From Planctomycetota bacterium (lineage in GTDB: Bacteria; Planctomycetota; UBA1135; GCA-002686595): 64,000 nucleotides of DNA. This document shows, piece after piece, positions 51,681-62,978 of the stretch (positions are counted from its first letter, which is position 1; each line of letters begins with the position of its first letter). The notes beneath the pieces are model-generated. The model saw nothing but the letters and a program-made list of their open reading frames with translations, made no database searches and had not been told where the DNA came from. The DNA lies in contig JADJLZ010000002.1 of assembly GCA_016709875.1 (NCBI GenBank), positions 124,001-188,000 on the forward strand, read 5' to 3'. Both the position numbers and the translations under genes were made by a program.

Positions 51681-52106
51681 CGAGACACGGGCGCGGAAGG
51701 TCCGTGCCTGGCTCGCCATTCTCGCGTTCGCCCTCTCGCTCTCGTTCCCTTTCGCGCTCATCGAACGCGTGAAGGGCGTGCCTGGCACCGTACGTTCCGC
51801 GCGATCGCACGACGCGGAACGTACGGTGCCAGGCACGCCTTTCACGCGTCCGCTGCGAGCGCAGGGGAACTGAACGGGAAAGGGCGGACGCGAGAAAGGC
51901 GAGCCAAACGTACGGTGCCAGGCACGCCTTTCACGCGTCCGCTGCGAGCGCAGGGGAACTGAACGGGAAAGGGCGGACGCGAGAAAGGCGAGCCAAACGT
52001 ACGGTGCCAGGCACGCCCTTCACGCGTCCGCTGCGAGCGCAGGGGAACTGAACGGGAAAGGGCGGACGCGAGAAAGGCGAGCCAGGCACCGACCTTCCGC
52101 GTCTCG
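51681..52106. repeat. large imperfect palindrome with inner 36-bp-arm hairpin
   Basis: The left half (51681-51801) recurs in inverted, diverged form on the right (to 52106). Matches are clearest at the outer ends (CGAGACACGGGCGCGGAAGG versus the complement of the 52077-52106 end) and at the centre. The centre is a 36-bp-arm hairpin (51766-51801 with 51813-51848, one mismatch, 11-nt loop) containing TACGGTGCCAG. The element fills the 530-bp gap between the HIT gene and the MORN gene. No gene is visible in it. Confidence 0.8.
51818..52084. repeat. three tandem 89-bp repeats
   Basis: AACGTACGGTGCCAGGCACG opens three direct copies at 51818, 51907 and 51996. Each is 89 bp and nearly identical; at least one substitution is seen in copy 3 near its start. 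The unit is the right arm of the palindrome, so one arm has been triplicated. There are no unique spacers, so it is not a CRISPR array. Confidence 0.92.
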
Positions 52107-52153
52107 TACTCGCTGTGGCTGCCGTGGAACTCTCGACTCGGAACAGCCGCCGC

Positions 52154-53083
52154 TCAGCGCTTCACGGGCTTGCCGTGCGCGTACTCGGTCTCGCGCTCGA
52201 GCGTGCCGTCCTCGCGGAAGTAGCTCCACTTGCCCTCGCACAACCCGGCCGCGTACACGCCCTCGCTCTGCTTCTTCCCGTTCGCGTACCAGTGCGTCCA
52301 CTCGCCCTCGGCGCGGCCGAGCTTGCGCGGGCCTGCGCCCGACTTGCTGCCGTCCGCGCGCCAGATCGCCCACACGCCGGAATCCAGTCCCGCCTCGAAC
52401 TCGCCCTCCTGCAGCTTCGTCCCCGTGTCGGAGAAGAACTGCCAGCGTCCGCTCTCCAGGCCGTCGGCGTAGCTGCCCTGCTTCTCGAGCGCGCCGTTCT
52501 CGTGGAAGAAGGTCCACGCACCCGTGCGCTTGCCCGCGTGCCACGCACCGGCGCTCTCGGGCTTGCCGTTCGCGTGGAAGGTCTTCCACTCGCCCTCCTC
52601 GAGGCCGGCGGCGAAAGTGCCCTGCTGCGAGAGCTGTCCGCTCGCGAAGTGGTACTCCCACGCGCCGTTCTGCGCGCCGTCCGCGAAGGCACCGCGCGCG
52701 CGCAGGTTGCCCTGCCAGTCGGAGTAGGTCCACACGCCGGTCGCGCGGCCCTCGACGAACTCGCCCTGCTGCTTGCCCGCTTCGTTCCAGAACGTCCACG
52801 GGCCCTGGTGCTTGCCGGCGCGGTACTCGCCCTGCGCCTCGAGGTTCCCGTTCATCAGCCAGAAGCTCCAGGCGCCCTCGCGCACGCCGGCGGCGAGCGC
52901 GCCCTCGCTCGACTTCTGGCCGCTCGAGAACCAGCGCGTTTTGCGGCCGGTCGCGACCCACAGGCCCTGCGCGTCCTGCTTTTCCTCGCGCTCGAGGCTC
53001 GTCTTGCCGTCGGGGAAGTGTTCGACGTGCATCCGCGTCTGCGGCTGCTGCAGGAGTGCGAGGGCGAGGAGCGCGAGCAGCAT
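52154..53083 (-). CDS. secreted MORN/YwqK-type repeat protein
   Basis: The start at ATG 53081-53083 overlaps the stop of the DUF1501 gene by one base. After a signal peptide (LLALLALALLQQPQT), the 309-residue product consists of about eleven ~24-residue repeats of the form G-W-x-FW-x-NG-x-G-x-Y-x-G. Examples are REGAWSFWLMNGNLEAQGEY and RTGAWTFFHENGALEKQGSY. The fold is a beta-hairpin ladder, usually a structural or binding module. Coupling to DUF1501/DUF1800 suggests an envelope role with them. Confidence 0.8.
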   Translation of the reverse strand: MLLALLALALLQQPQTRMHVEHFPDGKTSLEREEKQDAQGLWVATGRKTRWFSSGQKSSEGALAAGVREGAWSFWLMNGNLEAQGEYRAGKHQGPWTFWNEAGKQQGEFVEGRATGVWTYSDWQGNLRARGAFADGAQNGAWEYHFASGQLSQQGTFAAGLEEGEWKTFHANGKPESAGAWHAGKRTGAWTFFHENGALEKQGSYADGLESGRWQFFSDTGTKLQEGEFEAGLDSGVWAIWRADGSKSGAGPRKLGRAEGEWTHWYANGKKQSEGVYAAGLCEGKWSYFREDGTLERETEYAHGKPVKR

Positions 53084-54267
53084 CACGTGAAGAGTGGCAG
53101 GGTCGGATAGCGCGCGCCGAGCACGCATTCGGAGGGCGCGCCGAGCCAGTTCTCGATCACGCTGGCGTACACGGAGCGGAAGTCGGTCGTGAAGCGCAGG
53201 TCGCCCTCGTCGAGATCCGCGAGCGAGGGATGCGCGCCGTGCAGGCCCGGCTTGACCGAGCGGCCGAGCAGCAAGACCGGACCCGCGGTGCCGTGGTCGG
53301 TGCCGCCCGAAGCGTTGTCCGCGACGCGCCGGCCGAATTCGGAGAACACGAGCACGCTGACGCTCTCGCCCGCGCTCGTGTCGAGGAAGTCGGCCCAGAA
53401 GGTCGAGAGGCAGGCGTCGAGTTCGTGCAGCAGCACGTCCTGGCGCCGCAGCTGGTCGTCGTGGAAGTCGTAGCCGTCCTGGCGCACGGTCACGACGCGC
53501 GCGCCGAAGTCGGCCGAGAGGATCGCCGCGGCGTTGCGCAGGTCGGTGCCGAGCTGGACCTTGGGATACGGGAGGCGCGGCTTGTAGCGCGCGACAGCCT
53601 CGCGCACCGCGCCGGAGGCGGCCTGCGCGCTGCGCGCGATCGACTCGATGCGTCCGTCGGGCGAATCGCCGTGCAGCTTGTCCTTGCGCGCGAGCGCCGC
53701 CTCGATCGCGGCGGCGTTCTCGGCGAAACGGAACGCGGCCGGGATCTCGAGGTAGGCGACAGGCCGAGTGGTGCTGTGCAGGAAGTACGGCGTGCCCGCG
53801 CCGACGTGGAAGGCGTGCGGCTTTTCGCGATCGTCGGGGTAGAGCTCCTCGAGCAGCCGGCCGACCCAGCCATCGCCCGAGGCGCGCCCGGTCGGCCGCG
53901 CGGTGTACCAGATGTCCTGCGAGCTGAAGTGCGAGCGGTTGGGGTTGGGATAGCCCGTGCCCTCGACCGCGCTGATGCCACCGGTGCCGAAAAGGTTCTG
54001 CAGGCCGACCAGGCGCGGGTGCAGCGCGCGATCCGCGCTGATCGGCAGGAGCTTCTCCGGCGCGAAGCCGATGCGCTCGCGCGACTGCAGGTAGATCTTC
54101 TCGCCCATCGGCACGAGCGTGTTGAGACCGTCGTTGCCGCCGGCGAGTTCGACGATCACGAGCCTGCGTTGGGGCGCGCCGGGTCGCGCCAGCGCGCCGC
54201 GTCCGAGCGCCAGCGCGCCGAACACACCCAGGCTGCCTCCGAGGAAATGTCTGCGGTCGAGTTGCAT
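53083..54267 (-). CDS. DUF1501 family protein with Tat signal
   Basis: The 394-residue product starts with a twin-arginine signal (DRRHFLGGSLGVFGALALG). The body has the DUF1501 (sulfatase-like fold) motifs RRLVIVELAGGNDGLNTLVP, FSSQDIWYTARP, VFSEFGRRVADNASGGTDHG and TTDFRSVYASVIENWLG. Related proteins bind metals but have no proven activity. DUF1501 is nearly always encoded beside DUF1800 in Planctomycetota, as here (4-bp gap). The pair is exported together and its role is unknown. Confidence 0.93.
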   Translation of the reverse strand: MQLDRRHFLGGSLGVFGALALGRGALARPGAPQRRLVIVELAGGNDGLNTLVPMGEKIYLQSRERIGFAPEKLLPISADRALHPRLVGLQNLFGTGGISAVEGTGYPNPNRSHFSSQDIWYTARPTGRASGDGWVGRLLEELYPDDREKPHAFHVGAGTPYFLHSTTRPVAYLEIPAAFRFAENAAAIEAALARKDKLHGDSPDGRIESIARSAQAASGAVREAVARYKPRLPYPKVQLGTDLRNAAAILSADFGARVVTVRQDGYDFHDDQLRRQDVLLHELDACLSTFWADFLDTSAGESVSVLVFSEFGRRVADNASGGTDHGTAGPVLLLGRSVKPGLHGAHPSLADLDEGDLRFTTDFRSVYASVIENWLGAPSECVLGARYPTLPLFT

Positions 54268-54271
54268 GCGC

Positions 54272-55858
54272 CTAGTCCAGGTTTGCCTGCGGGAGGCTGA
54301 GCAGGAAATGCGCCGCGCGCGACCAGACCTGCTCCTCGTCGAGGCCGCGTTCGCGCAGTGCGCGCAGTTCGTCCGCGAGCGCGGCGAGATCGCTCGCGTC
54401 CTGTTCCGTCGGCCGCAGCAGCGCGGCCAAGCGGCGCGCGGCGTCCTCTTCGCGGCCCTTCTCGCCCAGCGTACCCAGGCGCTTCGCGAGGGCGGTGTGC
54501 GGGGTCCAGCCGCAGGCGCGCGCGTACTCGAGCATCGGCAGACCGCCAGTGCGCGCCTGATTGCTCTCCGGCTCGAGCAGCGCGCGTGTCATCGCGTCCG
54601 CGTCGTCCTCGCCCGAGACGAGAGCGCGCGCGTCGAGCAGACCGAGCAGCATCGCGCAGCCGTTGCTGCGCGCGAGCAGCGAGCCGGTCGTGATCCAGCC
54701 CATACCGCCCTCCCAGCCCTTCACGCTGGGCGGGAAGAACGGGCGCTGACCCGCAAGGTCGGAGGCCGCGAAGAGCAGCAGGCCCTCGGCCTGCGCTCCG
54801 CTGCGGCGCGAGAGCGCCAGGAAGTACTCGAGCGGCGAAAGCACACGATGACCCCGCAGCTCTGCGCGCGGGAAGGCCGGATCGCCGAGCAGCCCGTGCA
54901 GGAAGGAGCGCAGATCGTAGCCCGAATCGCGCAGCGCCTGCGCGCTCGCCTCGAGGCGCGCCGTGTCCGGCTCGACTCCCTCGAAGTGCACGAGCAGCTT
55001 GCGCGCCAGCCAGCGCGCGCAGGCCGGCTGTTCGAGCACGATCTCGATCACCTGGTCGCCATCGAGCTCGCCGCTCACGCCCAGGATCGTCTTCTGACCG
55101 TAGTCGTGCTCGACGCGGTCGGGCTCGAAGCGCCGCTCGCGGTCTCGCCAGCCGGTGAAGGCGCGCGCGCACTCCTTGATGTCACGCTCGGTGTAGTTGC
55201 CGTCGCCGAGCGAGAACAGTTCGAGCAGCTCGCGCGCCCAGTTCTCGTTGGGGTGCTCCTTCACGTTCTTGTTGTTGTTCAGGTACTGCAGCATCGCGCT
55301 GTCGCGCGCGATACCGCGCAGCAGCACGCCGAAGCGGTCGAAGGCGTGCGCACGCAGGAACTGTGTCTGCGCGATCATCTTCCAGGCGTCGCCGACGTCG
55401 CGGAACGAGCTCGTGAAATGGCCCTGCCAGAAGACGAGCATGCGGTCGCGCAGCGGGTCCTCGCCCGCGTAGAGGCGCTGCGCCCACTCGTTGCCGAAGT
55501 CCGCGAGCGGCGCGACGTGGTCCGAGCACAGCTCGACGAAGCCCTCGCGGCGCCGGTCGAGGCGCTCGGCGAGCGCGTCGGGCGGGATCAGGCCGCCGCG
55601 CAAGTCGGGCCGCGCGAGCGCGGGAGGGAAGGCGCTACCCGGGCCGGGCGTGAGCAGGCGCTCCACGGTCGCGGCGCGGCCGTCGGCAAAGGCGCGCTCG
55701 ATCTCTTCGGGAAGCGGTCCCTGCGTCGCGCGCTCGAGCAGCGCGGCGGCGTCCTGGCGCGTCCACTGCGCCTGTGCAGAGTGCTGCTGGATCGCGAGCG
55801 CGGGCGCAGCGAGCAACAGGGTGAGGATCAGGCCGACGGGAAAACGGCTTGGAGACAT
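54272..55858 (-). CDS. DUF1800 family protein
   Basis: The 528-residue product has a signal peptide (FPVGLILTLLLAAPALA). Family motifs include MLVFWQGHFTSSF, MLQYLNNNKN, HPNENWARELLELFSLGDGN and YTERDIKECARAFTGWR, then LARKLLVHF and SPLEYFLALSR. It is the first gene of the three-gene operon DUF1800-DUF1501-MORN. No catalytic chemistry is established for the family. The 150-bp upstream region probably holds the operon promoter, but no site is clear enough to annotate. Confidence 0.92.
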   Translation of the reverse strand: MSPSRFPVGLILTLLLAAPALAIQQHSAQAQWTRQDAAALLERATQGPLPEEIERAFADGRAATVERLLTPGPGSAFPPALARPDLRGGLIPPDALAERLDRRREGFVELCSDHVAPLADFGNEWAQRLYAGEDPLRDRMLVFWQGHFTSSFRDVGDAWKMIAQTQFLRAHAFDRFGVLLRGIARDSAMLQYLNNNKNVKEHPNENWARELLELFSLGDGNYTERDIKECARAFTGWRDRERRFEPDRVEHDYGQKTILGVSGELDGDQVIEIVLEQPACARWLARKLLVHFEGVEPDTARLEASAQALRDSGYDLRSFLHGLLGDPAFPRAELRGHRVLSPLEYFLALSRRSGAQAEGLLLFAASDLAGQRPFFPPSVKGWEGGMGWITTGSLLARSNGCAMLLGLLDARALVSGEDDADAMTRALLEPESNQARTGGLPMLEYARACGWTPHTALAKRLGTLGEKGREEDAARRLAALLRPTEQDASDLAALADELRALRERGLDEEQVWSRAAHFLLSLPQANLD

Positions 55859-56009
55859 AGCGAGACACGCATCATGCCACAGATCCCCGATTCCGTGGCC
55901 GCGGGATCCCGTGCCAACCTGTACGCGTGTCCGCTATTGCGAGCCCAAACGAACGCGGGACCGCCCCCCTCGGGCAGCCCCGCGCGAACAGTCTCCGGTG
56001 TTCCCTGGA

Positions 56010-56522
56010 TCAGCCGAGCGTGTCGACCGTGGGGGCGGTGATCGCCGCGGCGAGATCGGTCCCGCTCTTGGCAGCGGCCTCGCTCGCGCCGACGTCGTCG
56101 GTGCCCTGGCCCTGGAAGATGCCCTGGACCTGCTCGTGCAGCTGGCTCATCGCCATGTGCACGGCGCGCTTGGTGACGTCCTGCGCGCCCGCGTTCGCGA
56201 TGCGGTTCATCAACGCCGTGAACTTGGCGGCGGCGTCCTTGAGCGCCGAGGCCTGCTCGGGCGTCAGGCTTCCGCTGTTGATCGCGTTCTCGAGGCGCGT
56301 GTTGATCTTGTCGGCGAGGTTCGAGACGCGCGTCGACGTGTTGTCGTCGCCGTCGCCGTCGTTCTCACGGACGCCCTTCGCTTCACTGCCCTCGGCCGTC
56401 TTGCGGCTCGCGGTGTGATGCGTCCCGTGCGGACGGGATCCGGTGGCTTCCGTGGAGGTCGTGTTCGGGCGGGCAACCTGCGGGAGGCTGCTGGCCATGT
56501 TGGTGAGGCTGGAGATGTTCAT
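56010..56522 (-). CDS. hypothetical helical protein with Asp-rich loop
   Basis: This 170-residue frame has no signal peptide. A low-complexity Thr/Ser/His N-terminus leads to NDGDGDDNTST, which resembles a calcium-binding loop. A helical segment follows (VSNLADKINTRLENAINSGS, LTPEQASALKDAAAKFTALM), similar in style to EF-hand-like or secreted repeat proteins. I do not recognise the family. It diverges from the ABC-F gene by about 140 bp. Confidence 0.55.
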   Translation of the reverse strand: MNISSLTNMASSLPQVARPNTTSTEATGSRPHGTHHTASRKTAEGSEAKGVRENDGDGDDNTSTRVSNLADKINTRLENAINSGSLTPEQASALKDAAAKFTALMNRIANAGAQDVTKRAVHMAMSQLHEQVQGIFQGQGTDDVGASEAAAKSGTDLAAAITAPTVDTLG

Positions 56523-56659
56523 ACTGCGGATATCGGTCCCTCCTCCAGGAACTTGAGCGTTCGGTTTCGATTCCCCTGCAGTCCTGGGATCGCCGTGAAC
56601 AACTGGTCAGCACGGGCGCGCACTCGTTTCCGCTGTCGGGTATCTTCTTCCGCCCTCCC

Positions 56660-58539
<1,880 letters not shown>

Positions 58540-58543
<4 letters not shown>

Positions 58544-59849
58544 TACGGTGCCAGTCCAAAGTTCCCACTATCTCCCGCCCCCGCAGCCCCCATCGCCCGC
58601 GCGCCCTAGCCCCGCAGCCCGTGGCAGCACCTGAGCGCCCGCGCAGCGAGTTCCCCCACCGTCGCTGCGTAGGCCTCGTCCTTGGCCAGCGCTCGGCGAT
58701 GCCGCTCGAAGCGCATCCGCGCGCCGTTGGTCGACGTCCCCGTGCGCCGACCCGCCTCGACGAACGTCGAACCGCACAGCTCCCGCAGCAGCGCGACCTC
58801 CGCAACCTTCCACGCATCTGAGGGACGTCCGAGGTTCGACAGCGCCCAGTCGCCGCGCGCCGCCCGCGCGTCCGCGACGACCGCCGCGACGTCCGCGTCG
58901 TCGCACACGGGCAGTCCGACCTCGGTCCCGTCGGCAAGCTGCGCCTTGCGGCGCATCCACTCGAGCACCTGAGCAGGCGCCGCGCCAATCAAGTCTCCCA
59001 GCGGGTCGAGCCCCGCGCTCTGCATTTCGATTCGGCACTCCACGAGCCGGCGCAGACCCTCGGGGAGCGGAGCACCGAAGGCCGCGGCGTAGTCCGCCGG
59101 CGCGTACTCGCGCGCGTGTGTTCGGCGCATCACAAAGGCCTCCACCCAGCTCCTCTCGAGCCAGATCGGGCCGCGCGGTTGCGCGTAGTGGAACGCGCTC
59201 GAGTGGGGATACGCGCCCGGCGTCTCGGAGAGCCGCGCCGACACCGCGTTGTCGTCGATGTAGCGCAGGAGATCTACCTGGTACTCCTCCGAATCGACGC
59301 GCTTCGACCGGAAGCGCCCGCGGTAGAGCGGCCCGTCGCGATGGCGCGAGCGATTGAACCAGCGCGAGTAGCCGTTCTGCACGAGTTGCATCGTTTCCGA
59401 GAGGCGCTCCTCCGGGCTGCGCACCAGCAGGTGGAAGTGCGTCGTGAGCACGCAGAAGGCGTGGAGCTCGATCCTGCCCGCGCGGACCGAGCATGCAAGG
59501 CGTGCGAGGAACGTGCGGATGTCGAGCTCGCTCTCGAAGAGCGTGCGCTTCGCGATCCCGCGGTTCATTACGTGGTGCCAGGAGCCGGGTGAGTCGTTGC
59601 GAGCGTGGCGTGCCATCGCGCTGTACCTCCGAGACGAGAGACGAGCGGAGGTGCAGCACAGGCCGCCGCGAGGGATTCTCCACAGCGGCGGGCGCGCGTT
59701 GAGCTACGTGCGAAGTGGCGAATCGAGGTGGAATGGCCGCGTTTGATTGCGAGGGGCACCGAAGGGCGCGGCCGAATGGAAGCGCAGGTGCGGCGGAGTG
59801 CCGGGATGCCGCGTCGATTTGTGGGGGGATTGGACTGGCACCGTATTAA
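58540..59849 (-). mobile_element. RAYT element: transposase gene between 20-bp inverted repeats
   Basis: TTAATACGGTGCCAGTCCAA at 58540-58559 recurs as its exact reverse complement at 59830-59849, enclosing a single minus-strand REP-associated tyrosine transposase gene. The TTAA at each outer end supplies the TAA stop codons of both flanking genes (ABC-F and the convergent lipoprotein gene), so the element sits exactly between two convergent stops. The same 17-nt core is found in the palindrome at 11721-11833, making this element the likely autonomous source. Confidence 0.88.
58606..59616 (-). CDS. REP-associated tyrosine transposase (RAYT, HUH superfamily Y1)
   Basis: The 336-residue product starts MARHARNDSPGSWHHVMNRG, the usual opening of RAYT proteins. 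The HUH motif is VLTTHFHLLVRSPEE (HFH at 60-62) and the catalytic tyrosine is in QLVQNGYSRWFNR (Y83). DGPLYRGRFRSKRVDSEEY and LLRYIDDNAVSARL complete the Y1 domain. The C-terminal ~170 residues end with a helix-turn-helix-like segment (LLRELCGSTFVEAGRRTGTS) seen in a subset of RAYTs with a DnaA-C-like tail. All catalytic residues are intact. Such enzymes nick and join single-stranded palindromes and spread REP sequences. Confidence 0.9.
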   Translation of the reverse strand: MARHARNDSPGSWHHVMNRGIAKRTLFESELDIRTFLARLACSVRAGRIELHAFCVLTTHFHLLVRSPEERLSETMQLVQNGYSRWFNRSRHRDGPLYRGRFRSKRVDSEEYQVDLLRYIDDNAVSARLSETPGAYPHSSAFHYAQPRGPIWLERSWVEAFVMRRTHAREYAPADYAAAFGAPLPEGLRRLVECRIEMQSAGLDPLGDLIGAAPAQVLEWMRRKAQLADGTEVGLPVCDDADVAAVVADARAARGDWALSNLGRPSDAWKVAEVALLRELCGSTFVEAGRRTGTSTNGARMRFERHRRALAKDEAYAATVGELAARALRCCHGLRG

Positions 59850-61039
59850 CGGAATGCCTGTTCGATGTCGGCGAGGGAGACGCCGAGGACGGTTTGCGCG
59901 ATGGAGTCGAGTGTCTTGCGGTCGCCGGTGAGGTGGACGGTGGAGTGGGTGTGCGTCCAGGATTCGCCGGGGGCGAGGGCCAGGGCGGGTGAGCTGGTTT
60001 CGAGTTCGAAGAACTGGCCGAGCTGGGGCTCGCCGGGCTTGTTGGGGCCGTCGTTGTAGGAGTTGACGACGTCGCCGGAGTAGGGATCGTCCTGGAGCTT
60101 CCAGAGCGAGTTGACGTAGCCGGAGGCTTTGGGATCGAAGGTGAAGCGCACGAGGGTGAGGACGGAGTTCTGCGCGTCCCAGGCGCCCAGGATCGGGTGC
60201 GCGCGGCTGGGTGCGATGCCGATCTTGCTGCGGCAGGCGGCGTCGGCGCGGAAGAAGGCGTGGCCGGACTTCACGACGAGGCGCTCGGCGGGGACCTTGC
60301 CGAAGTAGATGTCGTTGACGGGTTGGCCGGGAACGGTTGCGTCGAAGGGGATCACGACGGTGGTCGCGGGCGTCGCGTTGAGCATGCCGAGGATCCAGAT
60401 CGAGAGCAGGCCTGTGCCGCGCGACCAGGCGGCGCTGCCGCGGTTCAGGAGCGTGTTGCGCGACTCGAAGGCGATCGAGTGCAGGCCGGCGGGCAGGGGG
60501 CAGCGCAGGACCGTGGCGGGATCGATGAGCGCGATCTCGCGCGTGACGCCGACGTCGAAGGGCGTGCCCGACCAGTTGCTGAGATGGAAGTCGCGCCGGA
60601 AGACGGCGCGCTCGGGGCCGCGCTGCACGAGTTCGAAGGGCTCGCTGTCGAAGGCGGCGGGTGTCTGCCAGTGGTCGTAGTCGAAGGCCGAGCCCTTGGC
60701 GAAGAAGACGGAGAACTGGCCGCCCTCGGGCCCGAGCCAGAAGCGGTCCTCGCCGCCGAAGACGTTGATGTGCGGCGCGAGCTTGCCCGAGGCGACGAGC
60801 TCGCGGTTGATCCAGCCCAGGCTCGCACCGGAATCACCCTCGACCGTGCTGGTGACGACGCGGCCTTGCCAGGCGGGGACGAGCGCGACCTTGCCGCCTC
60901 CGTTCGGATCGCTGAGCACGATCGTCTCGACATGGCTTTTCAGGAAGGCGAGATCGTCCGCGAAGGTCGCGGGAGGGTTGTGGACGCAAGAGCTGGTAGC
61001 CATCGCGAGGAGGAGGAGCTGGAGGGGCTGTGCGTTCAT
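59846..61039 (-). CDS. lipoprotein, DUF6786-like
   Basis: The 397-residue product has a lipoprotein-type signal (QLLLLAMATSSCVHNP). The body is beta-rich, with SDPNGGGKVALVPAWQGRVV, VFGGEDRFWLGPEGGQFSVF, SYNDGPNKPGEPQLGQFFEL and ALAPGESWTHTHSTVHLTGD. The pattern matches a planctomycete/bacteroidete family annotated DUF6786, thought to resemble aldose-epimerase-like folds; I give this name from memory only. Its TAA stop lies inside the RAYT terminal repeat. It diverges from argS. Confidence 0.7.
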   Translation of the reverse strand: MNAQPLQLLLLAMATSSCVHNPPATFADDLAFLKSHVETIVLSDPNGGGKVALVPAWQGRVVTSTVEGDSGASLGWINRELVASGKLAPHINVFGGEDRFWLGPEGGQFSVFFAKGSAFDYDHWQTPAAFDSEPFELVQRGPERAVFRRDFHLSNWSGTPFDVGVTREIALIDPATVLRCPLPAGLHSIAFESRNTLLNRGSAAWSRGTGLLSIWILGMLNATPATTVVIPFDATVPGQPVNDIYFGKVPAERLVVKSGHAFFRADAACRSKIGIAPSRAHPILGAWDAQNSVLTLVRFTFDPKASGYVNSLWKLQDDPYSGDVVNSYNDGPNKPGEPQLGQFFELETSSPALALAPGESWTHTHSTVHLTGDRKTLDSIAQTVLGVSLADIEQAFR

Positions 61040-61130
61040 GGTTGGTGGGTCCCGGGCTGCTGGACAGGCTAGGCGTGCGCGCTCGCGCTTGCCAACGCCT
61101 TCGCGATCTCCCTACGCTCTGCGTTCCCCC

Positions 61131-62858
61131 ATGCGACTTTTCGCGGATCAGATCGCCCGTGCCCTCGCCCAAGCGAGTGGCCTCGCGGAGAGCGAGCTCA
61201 AGATCGAGCTGCCGCGCGACCCCGCGCATGGCGACCTCGCCTTCCCCTGCTTCCTGGTCGCGAAGGCGCTGCGCAAGCCGCCGCCCGCGGTCGCGGCGGA
61301 GCTCGCGGGCAAGCTCGCGATCGAGGGCATTGAGGTCAAGGCGCTCGGCCCCTACCTCAACTTCCGCATCGATCGCGGCGTGCTCGCGCGCGCGGTGCTC
61401 GCGGAGATCCAGGCGCAGGGCGCGCAGTACGGCTCGGCCGCGATCGGCGCCGGCAAGACGGTCGTGATCGACTTCTCGAGCCCGAACATCGCCAAGCCCA
61501 TGCACGTCGGGCACATCCGCTCGACGATCCTGGGTGCGACGCTGCGGCGGCTCTTCGCCTTCCTCGGCTACCGCGTGGTCGGCATCAACCACATCGGCGA
61601 CTGGGGCGCGCAGTTCGGCGGCCTGGTGGTCGCGATCCGGCGCTGGAAGAACGAGGTCGACCTCGAGCGCGATCCCGTGCAGGGCCTGCTCGAGCTCTAC
61701 CAACGCTCGAAGAAGGCCAGCGAGGAGGACCCGCAGTTCGAGAGCGAGGCGCGCGCGGCCTACCAGGAGCTCGAGAGCGGCAAGGACGGCGAGGTGCGCG
61801 CGCTCTGGCGCTGGGTGACCGAGGTCTCGCTGCGCGGTTTCGACAAGACCTACGCGCGCCTGGGCATCGAACACGATCTCGTGCGCGGCGAGAGCTTCTA
61901 CGAGCCCTTCCTCGAGCCCACGATTCGCCGTGCCGAGCAGGCCGGCGTGACCGAGGTCTCGCAGGGCGCGCTGGTCGTGGCGCTCGGCGGGATCGACAAG
62001 TCGCTGGCCGAGACGCCCTGCCTCTTGCGCCAGTCCAACGGCACGACGCTCTACGCCACGCGCGATCTCGCGGGCCTCTTCCACCGCTGGGATGAGTTCC
62101 ACTTCGAGCGCTGCCTGTACGTCGTCGGCGGCGAGCAGAAGCTGCACTTCCGCCAGCTGAAGGCGGTGCTGAAGCGCATGCAGCTCGACTGGGAGCCGCG
62201 CGTGGAGCACATCGACTTCGGCCTGCTGCTCGGCCCCGGGCGCGTCAAGCTCGCCAGCCGCAAGGGCGAGGTGCTCGTGCTCGACGACCTCATCGACGAG
62301 GTGGTCGAGGAGGCCGCGCGCATCCTGGGCGAGAAGCAGGCCGCGATGGAGCCCGCCGAGCGCTTGCCCGAGGCCAGGCTGGCCGAGGTCGCCGAGGCCG
62401 TCGGCATCGGCGCCCTGTGCTTCAACGACCAGAAGCGCGAGCGCATCAAGGACGTGCTCTTCGACAAGGCCGAGATCCTCTCCTTCGAGGGCGACACCGG
62501 CCCCTACCTGCAGTACACGCATGCGCGCTTCACGCGCATCCTGGCCAAGGCCGCGAGCGCCGGAGAAGGCGGCGGCACGCCCGACTACGCGCTGCTCGCG
62601 GAGGCGGGTCCGATCCTGCTCCACTTCGCGCGCTTCCCCGACGTCGTGCGCTCTTCGGCGGAGCGCTGCGAGCCCTCCGAGCTCGCCCAGTACCTCTTGG
62701 GGCTTTGCCGCGAGCTCAATAATTGGTATCGGGAGCACCGCGTACTCGGTCAGGATGCGGCCCTCTCGGCCTCGAGACTGGCTTTGGTACGCGCTTCCAA
62801 GACTGTACTCAGCAATGGTTTGCGTCTACTTGGCCTGCGGGCTCCCGAACAGATGTGA
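61131..62858 (+). CDS. argS: arginyl-tRNA synthetase
   Basis: The product is 575 residues from ATG 61131. The N-terminal Add-1 domain (LKIELPRDPAHGDLAFPCFL) is followed by the HIGH-class signature VVIDFSSPNIAKPMHVGHIR, NHIGDWGAQFGGL, and the class I catalytic core. The KMSK equivalent is KLASRKGEVLVLDD. The C-terminal anticodon-binding DALR domain is LQYTHARFTRILAKAASAGE onward. It charges tRNA-Arg. The gene is isolated from apt by about 120 bp. Confidence 0.96.
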   Translation: MRLFADQIARALAQASGLAESELKIELPRDPAHGDLAFPCFLVAKALRKPPPAVAAELAGKLAIEGIEVKALGPYLNFRIDRGVLARAVLAEIQAQGAQYGSAAIGAGKTVVIDFSSPNIAKPMHVGHIRSTILGATLRRLFAFLGYRVVGINHIGDWGAQFGGLVVAIRRWKNEVDLERDPVQGLLELYQRSKKASEEDPQFESEARAAYQELESGKDGEVRALWRWVTEVSLRGFDKTYARLGIEHDLVRGESFYEPFLEPTIRRAEQAGVTEVSQGALVVALGGIDKSLAETPCLLRQSNGTTLYATRDLAGLFHRWDEFHFERCLYVVGGEQKLHFRQLKAVLKRMQLDWEPRVEHIDFGLLLGPGRVKLASRKGEVLVLDDLIDEVVEEAARILGEKQAAMEPAERLPEARLAEVAEAVGIGALCFNDQKRERIKDVLFDKAEILSFEGDTGPYLQYTHARFTRILAKAASAGEGGGTPDYALLAEAGPILLHFARFPDVVRSSAERCEPSELAQYLLGLCRELNNWYREHRVLGQDAALSASRLALVRASKTVLSNGLRLLGLRAPEQM

Positions 62859-62978
62859 GCAGGGGCTCAAGTCGGCGCACACCCGCGCCGATGACGCCCA
62901 TAGGCAGCTTCTCCCTCACCCCGGGGAAAAGTCTTCCCAGTCCCTCGTGTTCGTGCGTCGCGGTCCCCGGAGGAGTTG

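Noticed and set aside
51818..52084. possible CRISPR array (three regular 89-bp repeats)
   Set aside because: The repeats are directly adjacent with no unique spacers, are too long, and no cas gene is present.
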